Part shown: positions 9,444-19,506 of the stretch, one piece after another
Numbering within the stretch: the stretch's first letter is position 1
How the letters are laid out: each line of letters opens with the position of its first letter
Assembly (NCBI GenBank): GCA_003169735.1
Contig: PNAP01000042.1
Coordinates: 41,362 to 105,361, forward strand
DNA: 64,000 bases
DNA from: Chloroflexota bacterium
Lineage (GTDB): Bacteria > Chloroflexota > Limnocylindria > Limnocylindrales > CSP1-4
Direction of reading: 5' to 3'
The notes under the pieces: generated by a model
What the model was told of the DNA's origin: nothing
Seen by the model: only the letters and a program-made list of their open reading frames with translations
Database searches by the model: none
Made by a program: the position numbers and the translations under genes

Positions 9444-10796
9444 TCAGTCGGCGTAGATGAGTTCCCGGACGGCCGCCAGCTCACGCCGCAACTCCTCGTT
9501 CTCGCGGCTGGCACGCTCGATCTTGTCGCACGCGTGGAGGACCGTCGAGTGGTCGCGGTTGCCGAGTTCGGCGCCGATGCGCAACAGGGACACGTCCGTC
9601 TCAGCGCGCATCAGGAACATCGCGATCTGGCGCGGCGTGACGATGTTCCGGTCGCGCTTCTGGCCCTTGAGCGCGTCGAGATCGACGCCGTAGTACTCGG
9701 ACACGGCCTGCGCGATGCGTTCCGGCGTCACCGCGCGCCGCTTGGGCTGGTACAGGACGTTCGATAGCACCGCCGCCGCCAGTTCGGTGGTGATCGGCAT
9801 GCCGCTCATGTTCGCGTAGGCGACGACGCGGATGAGCGCGCCCTCGAGTTCGCGGATGTTGCTGGCCACCTTTCGGGCGACGAATTCGAGCGCCTCCCCC
9901 GAGATCGGCACGCTCTGTTCCTCGGCCTTGGCGCGCAAGATGGCGATACGCGTCTCGAGGTCGGGTGCGGTCAGGTCGGCGATGAGTCCCCACTCGAAGC
10001 GGCTGCGGAGCCGCTCCTCGAGCGTGACGATGCCCTTGGGCGGCCGATCGCTCGAGAGCACGATCTGCTTCCCGTCCTCGTGGATGGCGTTGAACGTGTG
10101 GAAGAACTCTTCCTGCGTCCGTTCCTTGTCGGCGATGAACTGGATGTCATCGATGAGCAGCAGGTCGATGCGTCGATAGCGGTTGCGGAACTCGTCGATC
10201 TTGCCCTGCTGGATGCTGGTGATGAACTCGTTGGTGAACTTCTCGCTGGTCGCGTAGACGACCTTCTTCCGCGGGAACCGCGCGATGACCTGGTTGCCGA
10301 TGGCGTGCATCAGGTGGGTCTTGCCGAGGCCGACGCCGCCATACAGGAAGAGCGGGTTGTAGGCATGGCCAGGACGCTCGGCGACCGAGAGGCTCGCGGC
10401 GTGGGCGAGCCGATTGGCCGAACCGACGATGAAGCTCCGGAAGGTGTAGCGCGGGTTGAGGGTGGGCGCCGCGCCGTCACCGCCGACCCGACCAGGTTCG
10501 AGGCGGACCGGCGCCGGCGGTGCGGCGTTGTCGGGAGCCGCGGCTGCCAAGCCGTCGCGTACCTCGAAGTCGACGTTGACGCTGTAGCCGACGATGCGGG
10601 CGAGCGTCTGGCAGATCAGTGAGCGGTAGCGGCTCTCCAGCCAATCCTTGGCGAAACCGTTGGGGACCGCGACGCGGAAGCGGCTGTCATCGACCGACAC
10701 CAGCGCCGTATCCTTGAGCCAGGTCTCGAAGTTGGCAGGGGAAAGAGAGACCTGAAGCTCACCCAGGGCAGCGCGCCAAACCTGCTTCGCGTCCAT
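9444..10796 (-). CDS. dnaA: Chromosomal replication initiator DnaA
   Basis: NPLFLYGGVGLGKTHLMHAIGN, LLIDDIQFIADKERTQEEFFHTFN, LGNRDHSTVLHACDKI. Confidence 0.97.
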   Translation of the reverse strand: MDAKQVWRAALGELQVSLSPANFETWLKDTALVSVDDSRFRVAVPNGFAKDWLESRYRSLICQTLARIVGYSVNVDFEVRDGLAAAAPDNAAPPAPVRLEPGRVGGDGAAPTLNPRYTFRSFIVGSANRLAHAASLSVAERPGHAYNPLFLYGGVGLGKTHLMHAIGNQVIARFPRKKVVYATSEKFTNEFITSIQQGKIDEFRNRYRRIDLLLIDDIQFIADKERTQEEFFHTFNAIHEDGKQIVLSSDRPPKGIVTLEERLRSRFEWGLIADLTAPDLETRIAILRAKAEEQSVPISGEALEFVARKVASNIRELEGALIRVVAYANMSGMPITTELAAAVLSNVLYQPKRRAVTPERIAQAVSEYYGVDLDALKGQKRDRNIVTPRQIAMFLMRAETDVSLLRIGAELGNRDHSTVLHACDKIERASRENEELRRELAAVRELIYAD

Positions 10797-11243
10797 CGAT
10801 GGCACAAGCCCCAGCTACAGGGATAGATCAGCGTCGCCGCTCGTTAACGGAGTCGGTGGCGAAGCCCGCGGAGGCTGGTCCGTGCCAGCCGGTTGGGCTC
10901 CGAATGGGCTCCCACCGGCACCCGTCGGGTACCGGGGCGGCATACGTTAGCGCGGTTCCGGGAAGCCCGCAACGCCAAACGCGCATACTCTCCCGGAGTA
11001 TCGGCGGCGAGGCTGTTGGGACGGCGCTCGGCCGCGCGCCGTAGTATCCTCGACCCGACCGTCCGGCATACGGGGATGGGCATCACGCCATCGGCTATAC
11101 TCCGCCGGACGTGGCGCGCCACGGCGCACCCGCGCGAAAATCGGGCCGCGGGACCTGCGCCCGGCGCGTTTTGCTTCCCCCACATGCGGGACCTCCGGGC
11201 ACCGATCCCGGGACCTCCTCACAGGAACCTCCGAGGCCCACCG

Positions 11244-11381
11244 ATGACCAAGCAAACGTATCAGCCGAAGAAGCGACATCGAGCCAAAGAACACGGCTTC
11301 CGGGCACGGATGAAGAGCCAGGGCGGTCGACGCGTCTTGGCTTCGCGTCGTGCCAAGGGCCGCCAGAAGCTCACGGCCTGA
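11244..11381 (+). CDS. rpmH: 50S ribosomal protein L34
   Basis: [45 protein letters not shown]. Confidence 0.95.
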   Translation: MTKQTYQPKKRHRAKEHGFRARMKSQGGRRVLASRRAKGRQKLTA

Positions 11382-11406
11382 GCCGGCCGCGTCCGGCGCT
11401 CGGCCG

Positions 11407-11760
11407 ATGGGCGAGCCGCTCGAGATGTTGCGCTCGACGAAGGATTTCGCGGCCCTGCAAGGCTCCAGCCGGAGTCGGGCACACCCGCTGCTGATCCTGC
11501 GCTGGCGCGACAACGGGCTCGGCCACGAACGGATCGGACTCTCCACCGGACGTCGAGTCGGCAACGCCGTCGTCCGCAACCGGGTCCGGCGGCGGCTGCG
11601 CGAGGTGCTCCGCCAGAGCGTTCATCGGCCGCTCGGAGGGTGGGACCTCCTGGTGGTCGCCCGGCCGGCGAGCGCGGCGGCAAGCTACATCGAATTGAAG
11701 GCCGCGATGGAGCGGCTCCTGGACCGGTTGGTCAAGGACGAAGGGAGCAGATCGACGTGA
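11407..11760 (+). CDS. rnpA: Ribonuclease P protein component
   Basis: [26 protein letters not shown], follows rpmH. Confidence 0.93.
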   Translation: MGEPLEMLRSTKDFAALQGSSRSRAHPLLILRWRDNGLGHERIGLSTGRRVGNAVVRNRVRRRLREVLRQSVHRPLGGWDLLVVARPASAAASYIELKAAMERLLDRLVKDEGSRST

Positions 11761-11963
11761 AGCGGATCGGAGTGGGGATGATCCGGCTCTACCGGATCGT
11801 CTTCGCCTGGTTGCCGTCGTCGTGTCGGTTCGAGCCGTCGTGCTCTCGTTACACGGAGCAGGCCATCATGCGCTACGGGCTCCTGCGCGGCAGCTGGATG
11901 GGGGCGCGCCGCATCGCGCGATGCCACCCCTGGAACCCGGGGGGCTACGACCCTGTCCAGTAG
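11757..11963 (+). CDS. yidD: Membrane protein insertion efficiency factor YidD
   Basis: [48 protein letters not shown]. Confidence 0.93.
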   Translation: MKRIGVGMIRLYRIVFAWLPSSCRFEPSCSRYTEQAIMRYGLLRGSWMGARRIARCHPWNPGGYDPVQ

Positions 11964-12015
11964 GCGCTCTCGACTGATCCTGACGTGCCTGCTCGGCGTC
12001 TTCGCGCTGCTGGCC

Positions 12016-13332
12016 GTGGCGGTGCCGGTCTTCGGCGTCGACCCGAGTGGCAGCCCGAGTACGAGCCCGACGGCGGTCGCCGCAACGCCCGGCCCGTCCG
12101 CCTCGCCGGCAGGTTCGCCCGCACCCTCGTCCAGCGTCGCCGCATCCGCCAGCATCGCGCCAGAGCCGAGTGGCTCGCACGCTCCGTGCCCGCTGCCCAC
12201 GCCAAGCCCCACGCCGGTGCCGACACCGAGCCCATCCGCGGGCGCGTCGATCACGCCGGTCCCCTCGCCGACCATCACCGCGTCGGCCCTGCCGCACAAC
12301 CTCTGTCCGGCGGTCCTCAACGGGGCCGACCCGATCAGCATCCTGGCCTGGCTGTTCACGCCGATCTTCCAGGCCATCTTCATGGTGATGGTCTTCCTCT
12401 ACAACATCTTCGGCGACATCGGCATCGCCATCATCGTCCTGACCATCATCCTGCGGCTCATCACCTTCCCCTTGTTCCGCAAGCAGATCGTCTCGCAGCG
12501 TCGCATGCAGGCGCTCCAGCCGGAGCTCCGGGCGATCCAGGCGAGATACAAGGGGCAGCGCACGAAACTCTCCGAGGAGCAGATGCGGCTCTACCGCGAA
12601 CGGGGCATCAACCCGGCTGCGGGCTGCCTGCCCTCGCTTCTCCAGCTCGCCCTGCTCATCCCGATGTACCAGGTCATCTCGAACGGCCTTCAGGCCCCGG
12701 ACATCACCTCGATGCTCCAGGTCTTCGGGACGCAGGTCCTGCATGTCGCATGCCAGGCCCCCGGTGATATCACGCGGGCCTGTGTCAACCCGACGGTGAC
12801 CTGGCTCGGTTGGCTGCCGGCGGCCTCGGGACAAGCCGGCCTCGATGCGCACAAGCCCGAGATCTTCCTGATGGTCATCCCGGGAGTCTTCGGGCTCAGC
12901 CTGCTGGCGCTCGTGTCGGCGCTGCTCCAGCTCGTCCAGACCCGGATGATGACCCCTTCGAGCGCCACGGCCGATCCGCAGCAGCGATCGCAGCAGCGCA
13001 TCTTCCTGATCCTGCCGCTCTTCTCGCTGATCTACGGCTGGTTCCTGCCGGCTGGCCTCTTCCTCTACTGGATCACGACCACCCTCTTCTCGATCATCGC
13101 GCAGTACGTGATCGCGGGGTACGGTGGCCTGTTCCCACTCTTCGGCTGGACGCCGTCCTTGGCGCGGAACCACCAGCCTCCACCAGTCCCGTCCTTCAAG
13201 CCGCGCGTCGAGAACGGTACGAGCGCACCGGATGTCCCATCCATGCGCCGTAGCCCGACCGACCGCTCGGCAGGCACCATCAGGCCGACACGGTCCCGAG
13301 GACGGACCAGCCGGCGAGGGAGACGTCGATGA
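12016..13332 (+). CDS. yidC: YidC/Oxa1 family membrane protein insertase; true start probably upstream (~11953)
   Basis: LYNIFGDIGIAIIVLTIILRLITFPLFRKQIVSQRRMQALQPELRAIQARYKGQRTKLSEEQM. Confidence 0.92.
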   Translation: MAVPVFGVDPSGSPSTSPTAVAATPGPSASPAGSPAPSSSVAASASIAPEPSGSHAPCPLPTPSPTPVPTPSPSAGASITPVPSPTITASALPHNLCPAVLNGADPISILAWLFTPIFQAIFMVMVFLYNIFGDIGIAIIVLTIILRLITFPLFRKQIVSQRRMQALQPELRAIQARYKGQRTKLSEEQMRLYRERGINPAAGCLPSLLQLALLIPMYQVISNGLQAPDITSMLQVFGTQVLHVACQAPGDITRACVNPTVTWLGWLPAASGQAGLDAHKPEIFLMVIPGVFGLSLLALVSALLQLVQTRMMTPSSATADPQQRSQQRIFLILPLFSLIYGWFLPAGLFLYWITTTLFSIIAQYVIAGYGGLFPLFGWTPSLARNHQPPPVPSFKPRVENGTSAPDVPSMRRSPTDRSAGTIRPTRSRGRTSRRGRRR

Positions 13333-14492
13333 GCGAGTACCAGGAATTCACCGGCAAGACCGTCGAGGATGCCATCCGCCAGGCGCGCGAGGCGTTCGGG
13401 GTGAGCGGCCTCGCCGACCTCGATTTCGAGATCCTCACCCCGGGCAGCCGAGGGGTGCTCGGCATGGGCGCCGAGCAGGCACGCATCATCGCCGCGCCGA
13501 AGACGGCGTTGGGTGGCACCGCGCCGCGCCGCGAGGCCGCCGCGGCAGCACCGCTTCCCGCACCGAGCCAGGATCGTGGCGACCGTCCCAGCGGCGACCG
13601 TGATCGCGGCCCGCGCCGCGAGGGCGATCGTGACCGCAGCCGCGAAGGCGACCGAGACCGTGGCCGCACTCCGCGAGAGCACACCGCGCCGCCGCGCCAG
13701 ACGCCCATCACCGACGAGCGTGCCTCGTCCGCGCCAGCGGGCTGGGGCGAGGTCCGTGGCCAGGACGCGGCGCCGACTCCCGCCCCCGAAGGCCCGACGC
13801 CGACCGCCGCCCAGCCCGCGGCCAGGATCTCGGCCAATGTCTCGGAACCCGTGGCGCCGCGCGGCCGCGGACCTCGCCGCGATGACCGCGACCGGCGCGA
13901 ACCACGCCGTGAGCCACGCTCGGAAGACCGGCGTCCCCCGGCGCTCACGCAGCGCGATCAGGACGCTCTGGCCACGGCCCGGTCCTCGCTGAGTGCCGAG
14001 CGCGAGGAGATGCAGGCCGCCGAGGCGTCGCCGGAGGCGCTCGCCGCCGGCAAGGAGATCCTCGAGCGCCTGCTCGACCTGATGGGCTATCACGCGACCG
14101 TGACCATCACCGCCGGCGACACCTCCAAGCTCGACGTTGCGGGCGACGAATCGGAGAAGGAAGCGCTGGGGGCGCTGATCGGGCGGAAGGGCGAGCGACT
14201 GTCCGCGCTGCAGCACCTCGTCAACCTGATGCTCTCTCGTCGGATGGGCAGCTGGACGCGCGTCCTGGTCGACGTCGAGGACTACCGCGGACGGCGCGAG
14301 CGGCAGCTCGTCGAGATCGCCCAGCGTGCGGCCGACCGCGTCGTCGAGAGCGGCGCGATGCTCCAGCTGGAACCGATGCCCGCTCTCGAGCGGCGCTGGA
14401 TCCACCTCGCGTTGCGCGGCCACGCGCGGGTCACCACCCAGTCGATCGGCGAGGAGCCGCAGCGTCGCGTGGTCATCCTGCGGCGGGACTAA
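13329..14492 (+). CDS. jag: Jag/SpoIIIJ-associated KH-R3H RNA-binding protein with low-complexity RD/E linker
   Basis: Jag_N-like start, central DRDRGPRREGDRDRSREGDRDRGR, C-terminal KH/R3H (LIGRKGERLSALQHLVNLML...). Confidence 0.88.
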   Translation: MSEYQEFTGKTVEDAIRQAREAFGVSGLADLDFEILTPGSRGVLGMGAEQARIIAAPKTALGGTAPRREAAAAAPLPAPSQDRGDRPSGDRDRGPRREGDRDRSREGDRDRGRTPREHTAPPRQTPITDERASSAPAGWGEVRGQDAAPTPAPEGPTPTAAQPAARISANVSEPVAPRGRGPRRDDRDRREPRREPRSEDRRPPALTQRDQDALATARSSLSAEREEMQAAEASPEALAAGKEILERLLDLMGYHATVTITAGDTSKLDVAGDESEKEALGALIGRKGERLSALQHLVNLMLSRRMGSWTRVLVDVEDYRGRRERQLVEIAQRAADRVVESGAMLQLEPMPALERRWIHLALRGHARVTTQSIGEEPQRRVVILRRD

Positions 14493-14538
14493 GGGCCGAT
14501 ATGGCGTGCCGCCATAGGCGGCGTAGGATGCCTCTCCC

Positions 14539-16434
14539 ATGACCATCGCCAGCGCCCCGACCCCGCCACCACTGCCTGCCGCCCGCCCCCGTCGACGGTC
14601 GGCCAAACGGTTCGCGCTGATCGCCTTTCTGGTGACCATCGTGGTCGGCGCGGCCGCTACCGTCGGCTCGGCAGTGGGCTACGCAGCCATCTACGACGGC
14701 CGCGTGATGCCCGGTGTCAGCATCGCCGGCGTCGACGTCGGCGGCCTCGATCCGACGGCAGCGGCGGCTCGCCTCGCCGCGTCGCTGCCCGACCCGACAG
14801 CGGGCACGCTGACCATGGTCGCCGGCGACCAACGGTTGGTCGTTCCCTACGCCGACCTGCAACGCCGATACGACACTGCGACCGCGGTGGATGCGGCCAT
14901 GGCCGTCGGCCGCGCTGGTGGGCCGCTCGATCGTTCGGGCGACCAGCTGCGCACGTTGATGCACGGCGTGGACCTGCCGGTCGCCGTCGTCTACGACCCC
15001 ACCGTCATCGACCGGCAAGCCGCCCAGCTGGCGGCCAGCGTGCAACGCGCCGAGATCGAGGCGAGCGCCGTCTTCAAGGCCGGTGCGGACGGAGCGGCGG
15101 CGTCATGGAAGGTGCGGCCGGCGGCTGCTGGCGCCGACGTCAGCGACGTCGCGCTGAGCGCCGCCGGGCGTGCCGCCGTCGACGCGCTGGGCACGACCAC
15201 CGTCTCGACCCAGATCAGCGTGGCTCCCGTCATCACCGAACCGACCATCACCACGGACGAGGTACAGGCCGCGGTCACCCGGGCCAACGCGATGAGCTCG
15301 ACAGACCTTGCCCTGGTCGATGGCACGACCACCTACACCATCCCGGCCGGGACGTTGCAGAGCCGGCTGACCCTCGGCCCATCCGCCGATGGGAGCTACT
15401 CGGCCACCCTGGATACGGCCGCCATCACAGCGGCGCTGCCGCCGCTGCTCGCCGCGGTCGCTAAGGCTCCGGTCGAGGCCAGCCTGGCCTTCGCGGCCGG
15501 CAACACCGTCGTCGCGGTACCGGGCCAGCCCGGGCGCGCCCTCGATATCGGCGCAACGGTCGCCGCGGTCGTGGCTGCGTTGTCCGCCCGCGCCGCGGGG
15601 ACCCTCACCGACTCGGTCGATGTGGCCACCGCCGTGGTCGACCCGACGTTCACGACAGCGCAGGCTGAGGAGGCGGCGCCGCGGGTCGTGATGGTCTCCC
15701 ATTGGATCACTCACTTCATCCCGGGCGTCTCCAACTTCTTCGGCCACAACATCAGCGTGCCGACCACGGCGCTCGACGCGCAGGTCCTCGGGCCAGGCGA
15801 TTGGTTCGATTTCTGGAAGGCCATCGGCGTAGTCAGCAAGGCGACCGGATATGGTCCCGGTGGCGCCATCATCAATGGCCATAGCCGGCCCACCGGCGCC
15901 CTCGCCGGCGGGATCTGCTCGTGCTCGACGACCATCTTCAACGCGGCGCTCCGCGCCGGCCTCCAGATGGGCGCTCGTCGCAATCACTACTACTACATCG
16001 ACCGCTACCCGGTCGGGCTGGATGCCACCGTCTTCAAGTCATCGGGCGGGTCGACTCAGACGATGCGGTTCCGCAACGACACTGCGTACCCCGTCCTGAT
16101 TCGCGGCATCAACGGCCCGGGCACCGTCCGCTTCGAGATCTGGACCGTCCCGACCGGCCGCACGGTCACCTTCACCGACCCGATCATCAAGGACCGCACG
16201 ACGGCCCACGACACCATCGAATACACCGACCGACTTGCGCCCGGCGCGACACGGCGGATCGAGTACCCCACCAACGGCTTCAGGGCCTGGGTGACGCGCA
16301 CGGTCACCGACGCCAGCGGTGCCGTCGTCCACACCGACACGTTCTACTCGAATTACTCGGCGGTCGATGGCGTGACGCTGGTCGGTCGCTCCCCGGGCGA
16401 CCCGCCGTCGGGCACCGTCGTGGTGGTGCGGTAG
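14539..16434 (+). CDS. VanW family protein with repeated putative peptidoglycan-binding domains
   Basis: N-terminal TM, YAAIYDGRVMPGVSIAGVDVGGLDP..., C-terminal VanW (GGGICSCSTTIFNAALRAGLQMGARRNH). Confidence 0.85.
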   Translation: MTIASAPTPPPLPAARPRRRSAKRFALIAFLVTIVVGAAATVGSAVGYAAIYDGRVMPGVSIAGVDVGGLDPTAAAARLAASLPDPTAGTLTMVAGDQRLVVPYADLQRRYDTATAVDAAMAVGRAGGPLDRSGDQLRTLMHGVDLPVAVVYDPTVIDRQAAQLAASVQRAEIEASAVFKAGADGAAASWKVRPAAAGADVSDVALSAAGRAAVDALGTTTVSTQISVAPVITEPTITTDEVQAAVTRANAMSSTDLALVDGTTTYTIPAGTLQSRLTLGPSADGSYSATLDTAAITAALPPLLAAVAKAPVEASLAFAAGNTVVAVPGQPGRALDIGATVAAVVAALSARAAGTLTDSVDVATAVVDPTFTTAQAEEAAPRVVMVSHWITHFIPGVSNFFGHNISVPTTALDAQVLGPGDWFDFWKAIGVVSKATGYGPGGAIINGHSRPTGALAGGICSCSTTIFNAALRAGLQMGARRNHYYYIDRYPVGLDATVFKSSGGSTQTMRFRNDTAYPVLIRGINGPGTVRFEIWTVPTGRTVTFTDPIIKDRTTAHDTIEYTDRLAPGATRRIEYPTNGFRAWVTRTVTDASGAVVHTDTFYSNYSAVDGVTLVGRSPGDPPSGTVVVVR

Positions 16435-16436
16435 GC

Positions 16437-17360
16437 CTAGCCGAGTTCCTGCTCGAGGGCATCCTCGAGCTGCGGATAGCGGAAGCGGTAGCCTGCCGCC
16501 AGCGCTCGGGCCGGCCAGACGCGGCGACTGCCGAGCACGAGGGTCGACTGTCCACGCGGGAAGGCCAGCCTGAATGGCCAGCCGGGGGTCGGCAGAAAGC
16601 TCGGGCGATGAAGCACCCGCCCGAGCGCCCTGGCGAAGTCGGCCTGCTGGCGGGGGTCGGGCGCGGCGACGTTGATGGGGCCATCGATGGCGTCATCGTC
16701 GAGGGCCCAGAGCACGATCGCTACCACGTCGTCGATGTGGACCCAGCTGACCCACTGGCGACCGCCGGCGATGGGACCGCCGACGAACAGGCGGAATGGC
16801 AGGGCGAAGCTGCGCAGCGACTTCGCCTCGCGTGATAGGACGACGCTGAAGCGCGGCCGTACGACGCGAACGTCGAGTGCCTCGGCCTTCACCGCGGCGT
16901 CTTCCCAGGCCACGCACAGGTTCGCAAGGAAGGTCGTCGCGGGTTCGGTCTCCTCCGTCGCCGGGACGGCATCGCGGCCGTCGTAGCGATCCGTGCCAGA
17001 GACGCTGACCAGCACCCTCGGGCGACGTTCCGCGGGCACCATGGCCATCGCCCCGACGATCGCCGTGGTCGCGGTCACGCGGCTGTCGACGAGCAGCCGC
17101 TTCCGCGCCGCGGTCCATGGCCAGTCGCCGATGTTCGCGCCGGCCAGGTTGACCACGCCGGCCGCGCCATCGAGTGCCTTGACCCAGTCGGCCGAGAGGT
17201 CGTGAGGATCCCAGGCAACGACGCGTGCGCCGGGCTGGACGCGATCGGCCTTCGCCGCAGGGTCGTGGCTCAGCACCACGACCTCATCGCCGCGTTCGAC
17301 CAGGGCGGCCACGATGTGCCGGCCGATCATGCCCGTCCCGCCGGTGATGACGATCCTCAT
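16437..17360 (-). CDS. TIGR01777-type NAD-dependent epimerase/dehydratase
   Basis: MRIVITGGTGMIGRHIVAALVERGDEVVVLSHDP...VNLAGANIGDWPWTAARKR...DSRV. Confidence 0.88.
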   Translation of the reverse strand: MRIVITGGTGMIGRHIVAALVERGDEVVVLSHDPAAKADRVQPGARVVAWDPHDLSADWVKALDGAAGVVNLAGANIGDWPWTAARKRLLVDSRVTATTAIVGAMAMVPAERRPRVLVSVSGTDRYDGRDAVPATEETEPATTFLANLCVAWEDAAVKAEALDVRVVRPRFSVVLSREAKSLRSFALPFRLFVGGPIAGGRQWVSWVHIDDVVAIVLWALDDDAIDGPINVAAPDPRQQADFARALGRVLHRPSFLPTPGWPFRLAFPRGQSTLVLGSRRVWPARALAAGYRFRYPQLEDALEQELG

Positions 17361-17454
17361 GAGGCGATGTCTTTCTTATGTGCTACTGGGACGTAGCCAG
17401 TATGAGCGGATCAAAGCCGGCGGTCAAGACGCCGCTCGGCCGGCCGACATGCGG

Positions 17455-17490
17455 AAGAGCCCCGGTCCGCGCTCGGGCACCGGGGCTCTT
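17455..17490 (-). terminator. Strong hairpin downstream of the deazaflavin nitroreductase gene
   Basis: Perfect 12-bp inverted repeat AAGAGCCCCGGT / ACCGGGGCTCTT with 12-nt loop. Confidence 0.7.
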
Positions 17491-17509
17491 CTTGATGGGT
17501 TGCGAGAGG

Positions 17510-17926
17510 TCAGGAGATACGCTCGAGCGCCATGACCGGGATGGTCCGGCTGGTCTTCCGCTCGTAGTCGGCGAAACCCGGCATCACCTTGGCCTGGCCG
17601 TCGTACAGGCGTCGGCGCTCCGCGCCGTGCACCTCGGTCGCCCGGACCTTGAACGTGTCGGGCCCGACCTCGATGGTAGCCGTGGGGGTAGCGAGCAGGT
17701 TCCGGTACCACGCTGGATGCGTGTCCGCGCCACCCTTGGAGGCGATGATCACGTAGCGATCGCCGTCGCGCGTGTAGGCGAGCGGATTGGTGCGCAGCAA
17801 CCCGGTCTTGCCACCGACCGTGGTCAGTAGCAGCAGGTCCTTGCCCTGGAACGGGCCGCTCGGCATTTGGCCGGCATTGGCGCGGAAGTCGTTGATGATG
17901 CCGTGGTTGAAGTCGCTCATGCCCAC
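17510..17926 (-). CDS. Nitroreductase/deazaflavin (F420)-dependent family protein
   Basis: LLLLTTVGGKTGLLRTNPLAYTRDGDRYVIIASKGGADTHPAWYRNLLATP (DDN-like). Confidence 0.88.
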   Translation of the reverse strand: MGMSDFNHGIINDFRANAGQMPSGPFQGKDLLLLTTVGGKTGLLRTNPLAYTRDGDRYVIIASKGGADTHPAWYRNLLATPTATIEVGPDTFKVRATEVHGAERRRLYDGQAKVMPGFADYERKTSRTIPVMALERIS

Positions 17927-18095
17927 ACTGTAACAGGAAATGATTGCTTACGCAATAGTTGCGCGTAAACGAAGGACCGCACGCCGATTGCCGAAGCAAC
18001 ATCCCTTCCGAACGGCACCAAGGGGTCTATGCAGGAAAGCGTTGGGCCGGTACCGTTGAAGCACCGGGCACGACCGCCCGCGATGAAAGGCCACC

Positions 18096-19466
18096 GTGGC
18101 GATCTGGCGAGGGATGGTCGGCTCCGCACTCGTCATCGTCTTGTCCGCGTGCACGTCAGCGCCGGTCCCTGAGCCAGCCGCAACGTCGACCCCTGCGCCG
18201 CCGCCGTCCCCTTCACCGTCGGTGCCCAGGATCCCGACCGCGTCACCGAACGAGTCGTCAACGGCCTCCGCGTCGGCGCGGCCGACCCCGACGCGGTCGC
18301 CGACACCGTCGTCCACGCCGCTTCCAACCTCCACCCCAGTGCCACCTCCGCTCAGGGCTCGCTTGCCATCCACCCGGTTCGAAACCGGTCGGACCCTGCG
18401 GATGGGCACCGAGTCCGCCCAGATCAGCGGTTCCCTGCAGTTCTCGCTGGGCCCGAGCGACCTGACCTCGCTCTGGCCGGTGGGCCCCATGGCTCCCGGC
18501 GATGAACCCGACTGGGACCTTTCGAGCCCGCCGTCCCTCCTCATCGAACAGGACGGCGCGACCGGGGATGAGGGCATCCTGTCGGATGCCGATCGGCCTG
18601 GGATCTGGGTCGCCGAAGTGAACGGCGACGCTGGCCAGGCGACTCGTATCGCGACGGATACGCTCGATCCGGTGATCGACCAGACGGGCGACAGGATCGT
18701 CTTCACCGACTCCATCGACCACAAGACCCTGACGGCCGTGGCCCGTGACGGAACGGTCCTGGGCAGCGTCGCCACCATGGACGAGTTCCCGACCGCTGCG
18801 TGGCTGAGGGATGGCTCGGTCGCGTTCGTCGACGGCGGCGACGTGCGCATCTGGGACCTGATGACGGGGACGACACGACCGCTGGTCCCCATCCCGACGG
18901 TCGACTCTGGCTACGAGGTCGCGGCCCTGGGTGACTTGGTGGCCGCTGGGCCGTACAAGGGAGGGCAGATCGAACTCATCCGCCCGAGTGACAGCACCGT
19001 ACTGGCCTCCTGGAACGATGGCAGCGACAACGGCAACGACTTCGCGATGGAACTCAGCGGCGATCGTTTCCTGACGGCGCGGGGCCTGGATGGGCCACAG
19101 ATGGTGCTGGAACTGCGGAGCGCCGTCGATGGGCACGTCATCGCATCGTGTCGACAGTCGGAGTTGCAGTACTTCGCCGGAGCGGTCTGGATCTCCGACG
19201 ACCTGATGATCGTCGGCATCGACCCGACCGGCACGCAGGTGGAAACCGAGTGGTGGCTCGTGAGCGCTCGCTCGCTGGCCGATTGCTCACCGATCCGCGG
19301 TTACTCGGAGCGGCTGTTCGACACGTCAGACCCAGCCCTGGAACCGCGCCGCATCGAGCCGTTCGTGCCGCACCAGTGGCAATCGGTGCAAATGGGCGAC
19401 CAGCTCATGGCGGCCAACGAAGATGGGCTGGTCGCGGTGATGTCGATCGGTTCCGACCGCCCCTGA
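18096..19466 (+). CDS. Putative secreted lipoprotein with beta-propeller-like region
   Basis: GTG start; signal peptide with lipobox VIVLSAC; P/S/T-rich linker. Confidence 0.6.
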   Translation: MAIWRGMVGSALVIVLSACTSAPVPEPAATSTPAPPPSPSPSVPRIPTASPNESSTASASARPTPTRSPTPSSTPLPTSTPVPPPLRARLPSTRFETGRTLRMGTESAQISGSLQFSLGPSDLTSLWPVGPMAPGDEPDWDLSSPPSLLIEQDGATGDEGILSDADRPGIWVAEVNGDAGQATRIATDTLDPVIDQTGDRIVFTDSIDHKTLTAVARDGTVLGSVATMDEFPTAAWLRDGSVAFVDGGDVRIWDLMTGTTRPLVPIPTVDSGYEVAALGDLVAAGPYKGGQIELIRPSDSTVLASWNDGSDNGNDFAMELSGDRFLTARGLDGPQMVLELRSAVDGHVIASCRQSELQYFAGAVWISDDLMIVGIDPTGTQVETEWWLVSARSLADCSPIRGYSERLFDTSDPALEPRRIEPFVPHQWQSVQMGDQLMAANEDGLVAVMSIGSDRP

Positions 19467-19506
19467 CGCAGCCCGGGCGCACGCCCCGCGGCCACCGTGG
19501 AACTCA

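Noticed and set aside
11096-11101. Recurring GGCTATACT / CTATACTCCG -10-like words (11096, 39710, 60262) as a regulon signal
   Set aside because: Consistent with ordinary -10 elements; no convincing shared -35 or operator.
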